From contig OX104118.1 of the NCBI GenBank assembly GCA_944474755.1, positions 74,665,865-74,729,864 on the forward strand: 64,000 bases of DNA. The letters run 5' to 3'. Of this stretch, positions 34,872 to 46,300 are shown piece by piece. How positions within the stretch are numbered: position 1 is the stretch's first letter; the number at the start of each line of letters is the position of its first letter. Made by a program: the position numbers and the translations under genes. The notes beneath the pieces are model-generated. The model was not told the origin of the DNA, searched no databases, and saw only the letters and a list, made by a program, of their open reading frames with translations. The stretch is from Limnoperna fortunei. Lineage: Eukaryota; Mollusca; Bivalvia; Mytilida; Modiolidae.

Positions 34872-37800
34872 TCTTAGGTTCTGCTTAGTTTCATTGAAGG
34901 TTTGAAGTTCCTCTAAGTCTTAGTGAAAGTTTTAGGTTCTACCCATTCTCAGTGAAGGCTTTAGGTTCTATTCAGTCTGAGTGACGGTTTTAGGTTTTAC
35001 TTAGTCTAACTGAAGGTTTGAGGTTCTAATCAGTCGGAGTGAAGGTTTAAGGTTCTTCTCCGTCTCATTTGAGGTTTTAGGTTCGACTCAGTCTGGGTGA
35101 AGGTTTGAGGTTCTACGTAGTCTCTGTGAAGTGTTTAGGTTCTGCTTAGTCTCTGTGAAGGGTATAGGTTCTATTCAGTCTGAGTGAAGGTTTTAGATTC
35201 TACTCAGTCTGAGTGAAGGTTTTAGATTCTACCAAGTCTGAGGGAAGGTTTTAGGTTTTACTCATCTGAATGAAGATTTTAGGTTCTACTTAGTCTGAGT
35301 GAAGTTTTTAGGTTCTACTCAGTCTTAGTGAAGGTTTTATGTTCTCCTCAGTGAAGGTTATAGGTTCTATTCAGTCTTAGTGAAGGTTTTAGGTTCTGCC
35401 CAGTGTGAGTGAAGGATTTAGGTTTTACCCAGTCTCGGTGAGGGTTTTAGATTCTACTCAGTCTTGGTGAAGATTTTAGGTTCTATCTAGTCTTGTGGAA
35501 GGTTTTAGGTTCTACATGTACTCAGTATTGGTGGAGGTTTTATGTTCTACCGAGTGTGAGTGAAGGATTAAAGTTCTACTCATCTGAGTGAATGATTCAG
35601 GTATTACCCAGTCTCGGTGAGGGTTTTAGGTTGTAATCAGTCTATGTGAAGATTTTAGGTTGTATCGAGTCTTGCGGAAGGTTTTAGGTTCTACAGTTAC
35701 TCGGTGTTGGTGGAGGTTTTATGTTCTACCCAGTCTAAGTGAAGGTTTTAGATTCTACCCAGTCTGAGTGAAGGTTTTATGTTCGACTCAGTCTGGGTGA
35801 AGGTTTGAGGTTCTACTCATCTGAGTGAAGATTTTAGGTTCTACTCCATCTGAGAGAAAGTTTCAGGTTCTATTCAGTCTGAGTGAAGGTTTTAGGTTCT
35901 ATTCAGTCTGAGTGAAGGTTTTAGGTTCTATTCAGTCTGAGTGAAGGTTTTAGGTTCTACTCATCTGAGTGAATTTTTTACTGTTAGGTTCGACTCAGTC
36001 TTGGTGAAGGTTTTATGTTCTACCCAGTCTAAGTGAAGGTTTTAGATTTTACCCAGTCTGAGTGAAGGTTTTATGTTCGACTCAGTCTGGGTGAAGGTTT
36101 GAGGTTCTACTCATCTGAGTGAAGATTTTAGGTTCTACTCCATCTGAGAGAAAGTTTCAGGTTCTATCCAGTCTGAGTGAAGGTTTTAGGTTCTATTCAG
36201 TCTGAGTGAAGGTTTTAGGTTCTACTCAGTCTGAGTGAAGGTTTTAGGTTCTACTCATCTGAGTGAATTTTTTACTGTTAGGTTCGACTCAGTCTTGGTG
36301 TAGGTTTCAGGTTCTATTCAGTCTGAGTGAAGGTTTTAGGTTCTATTCAGTCTGAGTGAAGGTTTTAGGTTCTACTCAGTTTGAGTGAAGGTTTTAGGTT
36401 CTACTCATCTGAGTGAAGGTTTTACTGGTAGGTTCTATTCAGTCTGAGTGAAGGTTTCAGGTTCTAAGGTTCTATTCAGTCTGAGTGAAGGTTTTAGGTT
36501 CTATTCAGTCTGAGTGAAGGTTTTAGGTTCTACTCAGTCTGAGTGAAGGTTTTAGGTTCTACTCATCTGAGTGAATGTTTTACTGGTAGGTTCTATTCAG
36601 TCTGAGTGAAGGTTTCAGGTTCTAAGGTTCTATTCAGTCTGAGTGAAGGTTTTAGGTTCTATTCAGTCTGAGTGAAGGTTTTAGGTTCTATTCAGTCTGA
36701 GTGAAGTTTTTAGGTTCTACTCAGTCTGAGTGAAGGTTTTAGGTTCTACTCATCTGAGTGAAGGTTTTACTGGTAGGTTCTATTCAGTCTGAGTGAGGAG
36801 TCTGAGTGAAGGTTTCAGGTTCTATTCAGTCTGAGTGAAGGTTTCAGGTTCTATTCAGTCTGAGTGAAGGCTTTAGGTTCTATTCAGTCTGAGTGAAGGT
36901 TTTAGGTTCTATTCAGTCTGAGTGAAGGTTTTAGGTTCTACTCATCTGAGTGAAGGTTTTACTGGTAGGTTCTATTCAGCCTGAGTTAAGGTATTAGGTT
37001 CTATTCAGTCTGAGTGAGGGTTTTAGATTCTATTCAGTCTGAGTGAAGGATTCAGGTTCTATTCAGTCTGAGTGAAGGTTTTAGGTTCTATTCAGTATGA
37101 GTGAAGGTTTAAGGTTCTACTCAGTCTGAGTGAAGGTTTTAGGTTCTATTTAGTCTGAGTGAAGGTTTCAGGTTCTACTCAGTGTGAGTGAAGGTTTCAG
37201 GTTCTACTCAGTCTGAGTGAAGGTTTTAGGTTCTATTTAGTCTGAGTGAAGGTTTCAGGTTCTACTCAGTGTGAGTGAAGGTTTCAGGTTCTACTCAGTC
37301 TGAGTGAAGGGTTTCAGGTTCTACTCAGTGTGAGTGAAGGTTTCAGGTTCTACTCAGTCTGAGTGAAGGTTTAAGGTTCTATTTAGTCTGAGTGAAGGTT
37401 TCAGGTTCTACCCAGTCTGAGTGAAGGTTTTAGGTTCTACTCAGTCTGAGTGAAGGTTTAAGGTTCTATTTAGTCTGAGTGAAGGTTTCAGGTTCTACTC
37501 AGTCTGAGTGAAGGTTTAAGGTTCTATTTAGTCTGAGTGAAGGTTTCAGGTTCTACCCAGTCTGAGTGAAGGTTTTAGGTTCTATTCATTCTGAGTGAAG
37601 GTTTTAGGTTCTATTCATTCTGAGTGAAGGTTTAAGGTTCTATTTAGTCTGAGTGAAGGTTTCAGGTTCTACCCAGTCTGAGTGAAGGTTTTAGGTTCTA
37701 CTCAGTCTGAGTGAAGGTTTAAGGTTCTATTTAGTCTGAGTGAAGGTTTCAGGTTCTACCCAGTCTGAGTGAAGGTTTTAGGTTCTACTCAGTCTGAGTG

Positions 37801-38352
37801 AAGGTTTAAGGTTCTATTTAGTCTGATTGAAGGTTTCAGGTTCTACTCAGTCTGAGTGAAGGTTTAAGGTTCTATTTAGTCTGAGTGAAGGTTTCAGGTT
37901 CTACTCAGTGTGAGTGAAGGTTTCAGGTTCTACTCAGTCTGAGTGAAGGTTTCAGGTTCTACTCCATCTGAGAGAAAGTTTCAGGTTCTACCCAGTCTGA
38001 GTGAAGGTTTTAGGTTCTATTCATTCTGAGTGAAGGTTTTAGGTTCTACTCAGTCTGAGTGAAGGTTTAAGGTTCTATTTAGTCTGAGTGAAGGTTTCAG
38101 GTTTTACTCAGTGTGAGTGAAGGTTTCAGGTTCTACTCAGTCTGAGTGAAGGTTTCAGGTTCTACTCCATCTGAGAGAAAGTTTCAGGTTCTACCCAGTC
38201 TGAGTGAAGGTTTTAGGTTCTATTCATTCTGAGTGAAGGTTTTAGGTTCTATTCATTCTGAGTGAAGGTTTCAGGTTCTACCCAGTCTGAGTGAAGGTTT
38301 TAGGTTCTATTCATTCCGAGTGAAGGTTTTAGGTTCCACCAAGTCTCAGTGA
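34872..38352. repeat. Large minisatellite, 29-bp unit, about 120 copies
   Basis: The unit is about 29 bp, with consensus parts 'cagtctgagtgaaggtttta' and 'ggttctact'. The left part (to about 35.8 kb) is heterogeneous. From about 35.85 kb the units are much more uniform. Higher-order blocks occur: a 'cttactggtaggttctattc'-like variant recurs at about 36.42, 36.58, 36.77 and 36.96 kb. A 'taaggttctatttagtctga' plus 'ggtttcaggttctacccagt' doublet or triplet recurs from about 37.37 kb. The 29-bp period and frequent TGA/TAG stop all frames. No CRISPR-like spacers are present. Confidence 0.95.
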
Positions 38353-38359
38353 GGTATTA

Positions 38360-39620
38360 CTCATTGTTTATTGTTCATACTCTGCTACAATATACATGTT
38401 GCTGACTTTGTACATTACTTTCTTATGTGTTAACACTTACACATTTCACCTTATTTCAATAGGAGTTTTTACCTCGCTTTGGTTTTATCAATAACTGGGT
38501 ATGGATGCACTAGAATGAAAATAAATATTGCATTTCAGTTTTTTGAAGGGCAATCAGTTTAAATATACAGAATGTTTCATGACTTTTTGGTTGATTAAGT
38601 AAGATCGTGTTATTGATTCTGATATCATTATCAACATAGTGGAAAGTGTTATTTATATACTTGTACATGTATTGTTTAAATATTGATGAAGAGGAATGTT
38701 GGCGATTTTATCTTCATTGATGCATAATTTATTTTTGAATACACCTAGCGAATACAGTAAACAATTTCTGTGTTATTTTGTTCCAAAGCAGTTAAATATT
38801 ACCTGTACATTTTGTTGACATAAATGACAACAAGATCCTGCAACTAGTGTCAACCCTTGGTCACAATTTATTAAAATACCTTGTGTCCATATAATTGTCT
38901 ACGAATACTGAGAGTTAGGTCATATGGGTACATGGAAATTTATCATAAGCATTAGATATGATTTACAATACTTTTCTAGACATAATTTAAACCCAAACTG
39001 TAATACATATATGAAAAATGATTGTTTTTGTGCCAACCATCTGTGTTATTAATCTCATGATGAATTGAACCTAATGATGTCTTGGTTACCTGTGTGACGA
39101 CTATTGATTAGATCATCTTTATGACATTTTTAAGATGGTGTAAGAGGGATGTGAGTTTTTTGTTTAGCTACTTCTAGATATTAAGATCTAATGTAAGGAT
39201 TATAAGATGATAAAGCAAAAATTGATATTGTTACCGTTTACTGCCAGGTATTAGTTATATATGGAGTTTGTAAAACAAATATGAGCCAATAGGAAAAGAA
39301 TGTAAACAAATCAGAAACAGACAACTGTTGTATTGTTAGTACTCCTTTGACAAGTTGGCTTTATCAGAGATCCAAAATGGCAATTACAATGTTTAGTTTG
39401 TTAACATGGGACTGTGAAAAACAATCAAAAATATTTTTTTTTAAAATAAATTATATTCATTACAAAATCTGTTGTTTGGATGCTGTAATCCAAAACGGCT
39501 GACCTATCAATTGAACCCTCTCAGTTCATATCTATATTATCACCTTGTTATGGTTTTTATGCATGTACATCTATATTGTGTCTTGTAATGAGTACATGTA
39601 TTGACCTAATTCAAGGTGTC
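38360..39620. other. No gene recognised
   Basis: AT-rich sequence without supported genes or repeats. Confidence 0.45.
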
Positions 39621-39629
39621 AAATAATAT

Positions 39630-39970
39630 GTTTGATGGGGATGCAAACTCATATTATTGTATGGATGAGTTGGACACACGGTCGGGCTGGGAAAATAGGG
39701 TATCAATTTTGTGTAATCAACTACTACAGTTTACAGCCCAGATCTCTGAAACTTCACAGAAAGGTTTTACATGTATTGAAGTTGTGCACATGCTATTTTG
39801 GAGGTGTTCAAGGATTTTTTTCCAAATTTCCTGACTTGGGAACATTTGCAGAAGATAGTGTTCATTTTATGTAATCAACTCCTACATTTTTTTACACAAA
39901 CCCAAAACCTACTTCCAACAAATTTAAAACCATTCCCTATTTATTAAGACATTTGCTTTGCAACCCGACC
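39630..39970 (+). repeat. Dispersed repeat, 'cccagatctctgaaacttca' family
   Basis: Contains 'cagcccagatctctgaaact', 'gaagttgtgcacatgctatt', 'tttcctgacttgggaacatt' and the end 'accattccctatttattaag'. It matches 7.3-7.7 and 30.6-31.1 kb. Its short open frames are not genes. Confidence 0.55.
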
Positions 39971-39974
39971 ATTT

Positions 39975-41000
39975 CAGACTTTTGCAATTTTTGAATTAAT
40001 CAACATGTACTGAACTTTTGTGACTGTACATGTAGTAGGTATAGCATTACATTAAATCTGTAATTAAAACCTAATAAAAGTTTAAATGATGCAAAAAAAA
40101 AGTGAAATAATAAATTAAAACAATAAATAGTAGAAAAACAATTACCTTCAACTGAGATTTGCAACTGTAAAATGTTACTTTAGCGAACTGAAATTAAGGA
40201 TGACCCCTTGAAATCTCTTAAAGGGTTCAGCTGCCCATCTTGTCATATGAACATTTAAACAATGAATTGTGTGAATGGAATTGGACAGTATGAACTACTT
40301 GGTATAGATGGCACATCGTAGTCTGATTTCAAAATTATTAAATTTTATTGAAAAGCATCCAAGATGGTTTCCTCTTATTTAAATGTTCAGAAACAACAGT
40401 GACATTCTTAAAAGGTCCTAAAGATTGTTCAGATAGCCAAACCTCTATTAAAATTAGCTTTTGTTATTAAAATTATTTAAGAAAATTTCAAATTTCTGAA
40501 TAGTTTATACGATATAACCAGTTCTTTATTTTTTTATATTTATTTTTTGTTTGCAACTTCTATTTTACTATTTGCTGTTTACAATGACTTGGTAATTACA
40601 GCATTTATTAACGAAGTACCCAGTAATATAGAATAGTGCATAGATAAACACTGTATAATTCTAGCAAATAACATGTTAGTGAAATTATAAATTAAATATT
40701 AAAGGTTTTTTCTTGAATATTCATTCTGTTCTTGATCAGGAAATTAGTAAAACATACTGGAAGCACATGTTATTTGTTTTACAAATTTCAATTCTGGATT
40801 ATACATATTATTTTACTTTTGAGAAAATATGTATATTTTAATTTTAACGATAATACATGACAATTTTTATGGTAAAAACAGTGATGACATGGAACTATTT
40901 TAATTTCAACAGCACATGTCATGTGACCAATACTAGAATTTAGTATATCCTGAGTTTATCTATTTGAATTGACCTATCACATTTCAGGTTACAAATCAAA
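39975..41000. other. No gene recognised
   Basis: No feature supported in this AT-rich DNA. Confidence 0.45.
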
Positions 41001-41007
41001 CTAAAAT

Positions 41008-41282
41008 AGGGGCCTCGGTGGCCGAGTGGTCAAGGTAGTTTGTCTACTATTGATCACGTGGTCTGTCAACACTGAGATTGCAGGTTCGATTCTCACTGCA
41101 GGCAAGGTGTTCTTGACTCCAATCTTAATTGACAAGGATTGCCAGTTTTCCTACCGCAGGTCGGGGGTTATCTCCAGGTACTCTGGCTTCCTCCCCCAAT
41201 AAAAACTGGATGCCATGATATAGCTGAAAAATTGCTGAAAAGTGGCGTTAAACACCATCAAACAAACAAACAAACAAACTAA
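41008..41282 (+). mobile_element. Complete tRNA-derived SINE
   Basis: The head is tRNA-like, with a pol III A box (tggccgagtgg, about 41,020) and B box (ggttcgattct, about 41,083). The body follows ('gattgccagttttcctaccg', 'caggtcgggggtta', 'cttcctcccccaataaaaac', 'tggatgccatgatatagctg'). The tail is (aaac)n. It is the most intact SINE here and the reference for the other copies. No variable arm or acceptor stem fits a working tRNA gene, so this is a SINE and not a tRNA. The body probably belongs to one of the conserved-domain SINE groups of molluscs; which one is not decided. Confidence 0.85.
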
Positions 41283-41423
41283 AATATATAGATATAGCTG
41301 AATGTGATTGAATCTAATTGATTTTTTCTGCAAAATCAACTTAAACTGAAATGTGCTATCAACAGTTTGACATAATGTTAGCTGATTTTTTTTCTGAAAA
41401 TTTTTTACTTTTGCAATATAAGT

Positions 41424-42180
41424 AGAACTAGACAAAGTCGATCTAGCGATCGCTAATACCCCCGCTTTTGTGAAAAATTTTCTAACTTTTTCGTGGACTG
41501 CGATCTTGAAATTTGATGGATTTCCCCCAAAATCAAAAGGCTTTTTACCAACCTGATATATAACAATATCCCAAAGTTTCATTCAAATCGGATGCAAACT
41601 TTTTGAGTTATTGTCCGGAAACAACTTTTTTGTTAAAATTTCTAACGTTTTTTGTGGACTGTGACCTTGAAATTTGACGGATTTCTCCAAAATCGATAGG
41701 CTTCTTACCAACCTGATATATAACAATATCCCAAAGTTTCATTCAAATCGGATGCAAACTTTTTGAGTTATTGTCCGGAAACAACTTTTTTGTTAAAATT
41801 TCTAACATTTTTCGTGGACTGTGACCTTGAAATTTGACGGATTTCCCCCAAAATCAATAGGCTTCTTACCGACCTGATATATGACAATATCCCAAAGTTT
41901 CATTCAAATCGGATGTAAACTTTTTGAGTTATTGTCCGGAAACAACTTTTTTGTTAAAATTTCTAACGTTTTTCGTGGACTGTGACCTTGAAATTTGACG
42001 GATTTCCCCCAAAATCGATAGGCTTCTTACCAACCTGATATATAACAATATCCCAAAGTTTTATTCAAATCGGATGTAAACTTTTTGAATAATCATCCGG
42101 AAACCAAATGTGGACGGATGAACGGACGGACATGAGGACCACTATATACCCCCGACTCTGTCGAGCGGGGGTATAAAAAT
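41424..42180 (-). mobile_element. 161-bp tandem element, four units, inverted copy
   Basis: Reverse complement of the 23.2-24.5-kb element. It starts 'tagacaaagtcgatctagcg', with four units ('ccggaaac' at 41,615, 41,775, 41,936 and 42,097; steps 160-161). It ends in a (ggac)n tract and a strong hairpin 'tacccccgactctgtcgagc' closed by 'gggggtata'. Copy-number difference (four against seven) with conserved ends shows expansion of the core. The 143-residue open frame on the - strand (41,582-41,151) lies in this repeat and the neighbouring SINE end and is not a gene. Confidence 0.8.
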
Positions 42181-42184
42181 CTGC

Positions 42185-43080
42185 ACTGAAACAAATAGAC
42201 CAATTTAAATAACTTTTGTTATAGACAAGATTCCGTTTTAAAATTCCTGGTTTCCTTTATTATATGGAAAGCCTTGTTAATTTTGAGGAATGAAAATTAG
42301 ACTCTTCTGTACCCCCACCTCCCCCCCCCCCAAAAAAAAAAAGAAAAGAAAAAACCCTAAAAACTTTGATGAATATGCACTTTTTCGTACCTCAAAAATA
42401 ACCCAAAACAGATTCTGCTTCGAAAACTAACAATACACTATTGTGAACCAGTCTAAATTACAGCGTGTTGACTTACTGTGAAAAAACTAATTTGTCTTTA
42501 AAAGTACTAAACTATTTTTTCAATGAAACTGGATATAAATGACAGCAAACTGATATGTTATAAAAAAATGAATCAGTTTGGTAATTTTCTGTAGAGTGAG
42601 CCGAGCCTAATCAAAATAATTTTATTGATATAATTGTAAGTAAATATAAAAAATTTTCATCAGTCTCTGCTAAGGACCTCTTCAGTTGCATGTAAACCTT
42701 TGAAACAAAATCTTATAGGTCAAATTAAATGTGTATATGCATTTAAAAATTGTGTATTTACTTAAAAACTCTAAAAATCTATTGTTTCATAAATTCAGCT
42801 TATCTAAGAAAATTATAAAATGTAAAAGTACTGCTCTGGTTTATAGTCATCATCATGTGACTTTGTTTACTTTAAGTACTATTGCCATTGTGTGCTAACA
42901 ATTATATAGAATGTGTAACAGTGATTTAAATGAAAACATGTTTAATATTGTCTTCATGAATATTAAAGGGAATTAAGTCTATTATTACACGGTGATAGTA
43001 AAATTGAATATATTGCAATACTATTATTGGTTTTAATAGCGCAATTTCTGGAGGGATGTAAATTTCATTGTTATCAGCTG
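42185..43080. other. Region upstream of the tubby-like gene
   Basis: AT-rich sequence with a C-run/A-run tract at about 42,310-42,350. No TATA box or other promoter element can be assigned with confidence. Confidence 0.4.
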
Positions 43081-43201
43081 ATAATAAGTTTGTGAATCAA
43101 TAGAAATGGATCAGGAAAACGTTTGAGTGGAATATACACCTGGATCAATAAAGTTACCTGTAATAGCATGTTGACAACCAGTTTTAGCGTCACAAACCAA
43201 G

Positions 43202-43251
43202 ATGGCCGATGTCACTTCCTGATGATTTGTTTTGGCAATTTATCTCTGTAA
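43202..43251 (+). promoter_or_regulatory. Two overlapping upstream ORFs in the probable 5' leader
   Basis: uORF1 (43,202-43,222) has a favourable start context (aagATGG) and six codons. Its TGA overlaps the ATG of uORF2 (43,222-43,251, nine codons) as TGATG. Both end before the main start at 43,280. If the transcript begins upstream of 43,202 they would lower translation of the long isoform. The start of transcription is not visible. Confidence 0.4.
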
Positions 43252-43279
43252 TATTTTAATTTCTAAGGATTGTTTTATC

Positions 43280-43329
43280 ATGGAACCCAGTTATAAAATG
43301 GGAAAGGCAAATGCCAAGGAGAATAACAG
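43280..43329 (+). CDS. TUB/TULP3: Tubby-like gene, coding exon 1 (long isoform)
   Basis: ATG in a strong context (A at -3, G at +4) encodes [16 protein letters not shown] plus two bases. Donor AG|gtatgg. The two leftover bases (AG) join the T of the next exon as Ser. The intron that follows is about 7.0 kb. Phase agreement with exon 2 is the main support; the exon itself is too short to be recognised by similarity. Confidence 0.75.
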
Positions 43330-46300
43330 GTATGGATATTTTTAAATCTAGTTTTATCAGGTAAAGATAGTAGGTAGTGTGTATATTCTATTTATTGACA
43401 GAAAAAATAAGAAATTTCAAAATATCAGCTGTTTTTGACAAAGTCTCATTTTTTCTCATTAGCTTTGTAGCTAAAAACATCATTTGTTGACTGTTGGATT
43501 AAATGGAATTTTTTATTGAAGTGAGAGCTAAATTTAGCATTGGTGTTAAATGTCGCAGTTAGATTATAACAAAGACCCATTTATGTACATACTAGTATAC
43601 ACATAGGTGTAAAAGAAAAACAAAAAAGTCTAAGCAAGATAAAACTTGATGATTTAGTAACAATTTTTCATCAAAGCAGTTTGGAAAAATCAATTGATGA
43701 GGTAATATAAGAAAACATGTTCAAACATCTATTTTTAAATAGAAAATTAGTTCCATTGTGTGGTGTTAATTGATTGTACTTTTACTAAAATTGGTGTTGT
43801 GTGTAAGTGATAGTTTAGGTAAAGAAAGAACAAGTCATGCTTCATAATTTGAGACATTTGAACAGTTATAATTATTATAACATTTAAAAATGAGTTAAAA
43901 TTCAACTGGTTACTGCCAGACAAAGATATTACAAATGACAACATTGATCAGCCTTCCTATTAAATGACAACCACGTAACACAACAGACATTTTCCCAGAT
44001 AACTTGTATGGTTATAGTTCCCTGTTATAAGGTGCCATTTGTTAACCTTAAGCTCATTTTGTCCAAAGTTCTTTGGAGTTTTATTTATTTTGAATGTTGA
44101 ACCAAATTGTTACAAATTCTGTATTCAAAATAATCTTGTATAAAGTTACAAAATGTCTAGATTGAGAACTTAGGGATGACATTAACTTTGCACTTATTAT
44201 ACCCGCCACAAACTTGTGATACCTTTTGATGAATTTAATGAAACTTAGCATAAAGGAAGTACATTATATGTAAATGTGCATGTATGATTTTTATTGACCT
44301 TGGATATCATTAAGGGGAGATTATTGGACTTGAAAACGTTTTTGAGCATGCTCACAGTCCACACTTGTTTTTAATAAACATTATGCATTCTTTTCTACAA
44401 ATTTTGACTGTTGAAATGTTTGTAAAATCTGTCACCACATTAGTTTTACTCAATCACTGGCATCTGATTGTTATTGAGAATTTTTAAAAATGTGTTAAGT
44501 GTAGCTTAATTATTTTAAATTGTTGTCAGATTCATGCTGATTATGGTCCAGTGAAACATTTAAGATGACATTTTCCTTTTGTAAGCTGTAAAGAACATAC
44601 ATGTTAAAATGTTGCATGGCATGTATTATTAGTATGCTACCATTTGAGTTTGGCATTTAAGTTATTTGAAATTCTGTTATATTTATGTAGGATAAATAAA
44701 CCTTCAATCTTCCATGCTTAGATAAAATTAACATGTTTCAGTATCATTCAACCATCTATACAGCTGTATCATCCCTTCTTGGAATTATCTGAGTTTTGCA
44801 CATGTATCAATAAGTGTTGGTCTCTTCTGTTATAGTCTGTATCAACCCTTGTTGACACCACATGTATCAATACAGCTGTATCAACCCCTGTTGGGACCAC
44901 ATGTATCAATACAGCTGTATAAACCATTGTTGAGACCACATGTATCAATACAGCTGTATCAACCCCTGTTTGTATCAATACAGTTGTATCAACCCCTGTT
45001 GGGACCACATTTATCAATACAGCTGTATCAACCCTGTTGGGACCACATGTATCAATACAGCTGTATCAACCCCTGTTGGGACCACATGTATCAATACAGC
45101 TGTATCAACCCCTGTTGGGACCACATGTATCAATACAGCTGTATCAACACCTGTTGGGACCACATGTATCTATACTCTGTATCAACCGCTTATGTATGTT
45201 ATTATTGTATCAATAAAGCTGTATCAACTCCTCTTTTATTAATCTGAGTCTTGCACTTGTATCGTGTATCAATACAGCTGTATGGTCCAGTCTTGAGTTT
45301 ACCCCAGTCTACAACAGCTGGGCCATCTCCATAACAAAATTTTTAGGTGAGAATTTTAAAATTCTTTCATCAAATCAAAACTTTTGATTTCCTCCGTGGT
45401 CATTGTTATATGGCAAAGCTGAGCAAAATGTATACTTAATAGTGATATGTTCTGCTCATATTTTCTCATCCATATTGAGTTTTATTAGTGTTAAAAACTT
45501 AAAAAGTATCTGAAAGTATTTTACTTAATGAATTAGTTACATTTTTAAAGACGAACAAGTATACATCTATCCATATTGTACATTTCGTGTACTGTTGGTG
45601 TTAGTTGTTTATATTACTGCTATATTCCATATTCAGTATTCCTGCCCACGAGGACCCCAGATAACGTACCCCATAATATTTATAACTAGATAAATGGTAT
45701 TTGTTTTGTCATTAGTTTCAATTGTTTTATAGAACTTTTATAGATTTTTCTGTCTCCTTATCACAAATCAAACAGCCATCAAATCTCTTGTCAGCAGGGT
45801 ATAATGTTAGACTTAAACACTTAAAGACACTGGATCTATGTCTCAGTTATCATTGGACCCTGAAATAAAATAAAGACACTGGATCTATGTCTCAGTTATC
45901 ATTGGACCCGGAAATAAAAGATCAGTGTTTATGTATGGATTGTGAATATTGATTTTCGTATATTAAAAGTACATGTGATAATTACTGGTTTTCACTGCAT
46001 GGATTTATAGATTGAAGTCACAGTACAAATACAACATATATTTTAAATGTGAATATATAATTATATAGTAAAGCATGATAAAGTCCACAAGACGGCATTA
46101 ATATGAATAATGAATAAAATCACATGAAAAAATCTGTATATTGTATCATTTTGCTAGTACTTTCACTGCTTCTTGCAGCTCTTCAGGGGACAATAATGTT
46201 TACAAATAAAATAATTAATAATAATAATATAATTACATATATATATATATATATATATATTAAAAGGTAATTGAAAGTGTTTTTTTTCAAACAGGCCATG

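Noticed and set aside
34872..38352. CRISPR-like array
   Set aside because: Repeats are directly adjacent with no unique spacers, and the context is an animal genome.
41008..41100. A tRNA gene
   Set aside because: The A and B boxes are present, but the cloverleaf stems do not close well and the sequence runs straight into the SINE body.
41151..41582. 143-residue open frame on the - strand
   Set aside because: It lies across the SINE end and the 161-bp tandem element; the sequence is repeat-derived.
1..43000. A second protein-coding gene in the left two-thirds
   Set aside because: I looked for exon chains with matching phases or recognisable domains and found only LINE remnants and one weak island (1,684-1,971).
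44849..45247. 132-residue open frame with [13 protein letters not shown] repeats
   Set aside because: It is generated by a 39-bp minisatellite; the opposite strand is also open and no start, splice or domain context supports a protein.
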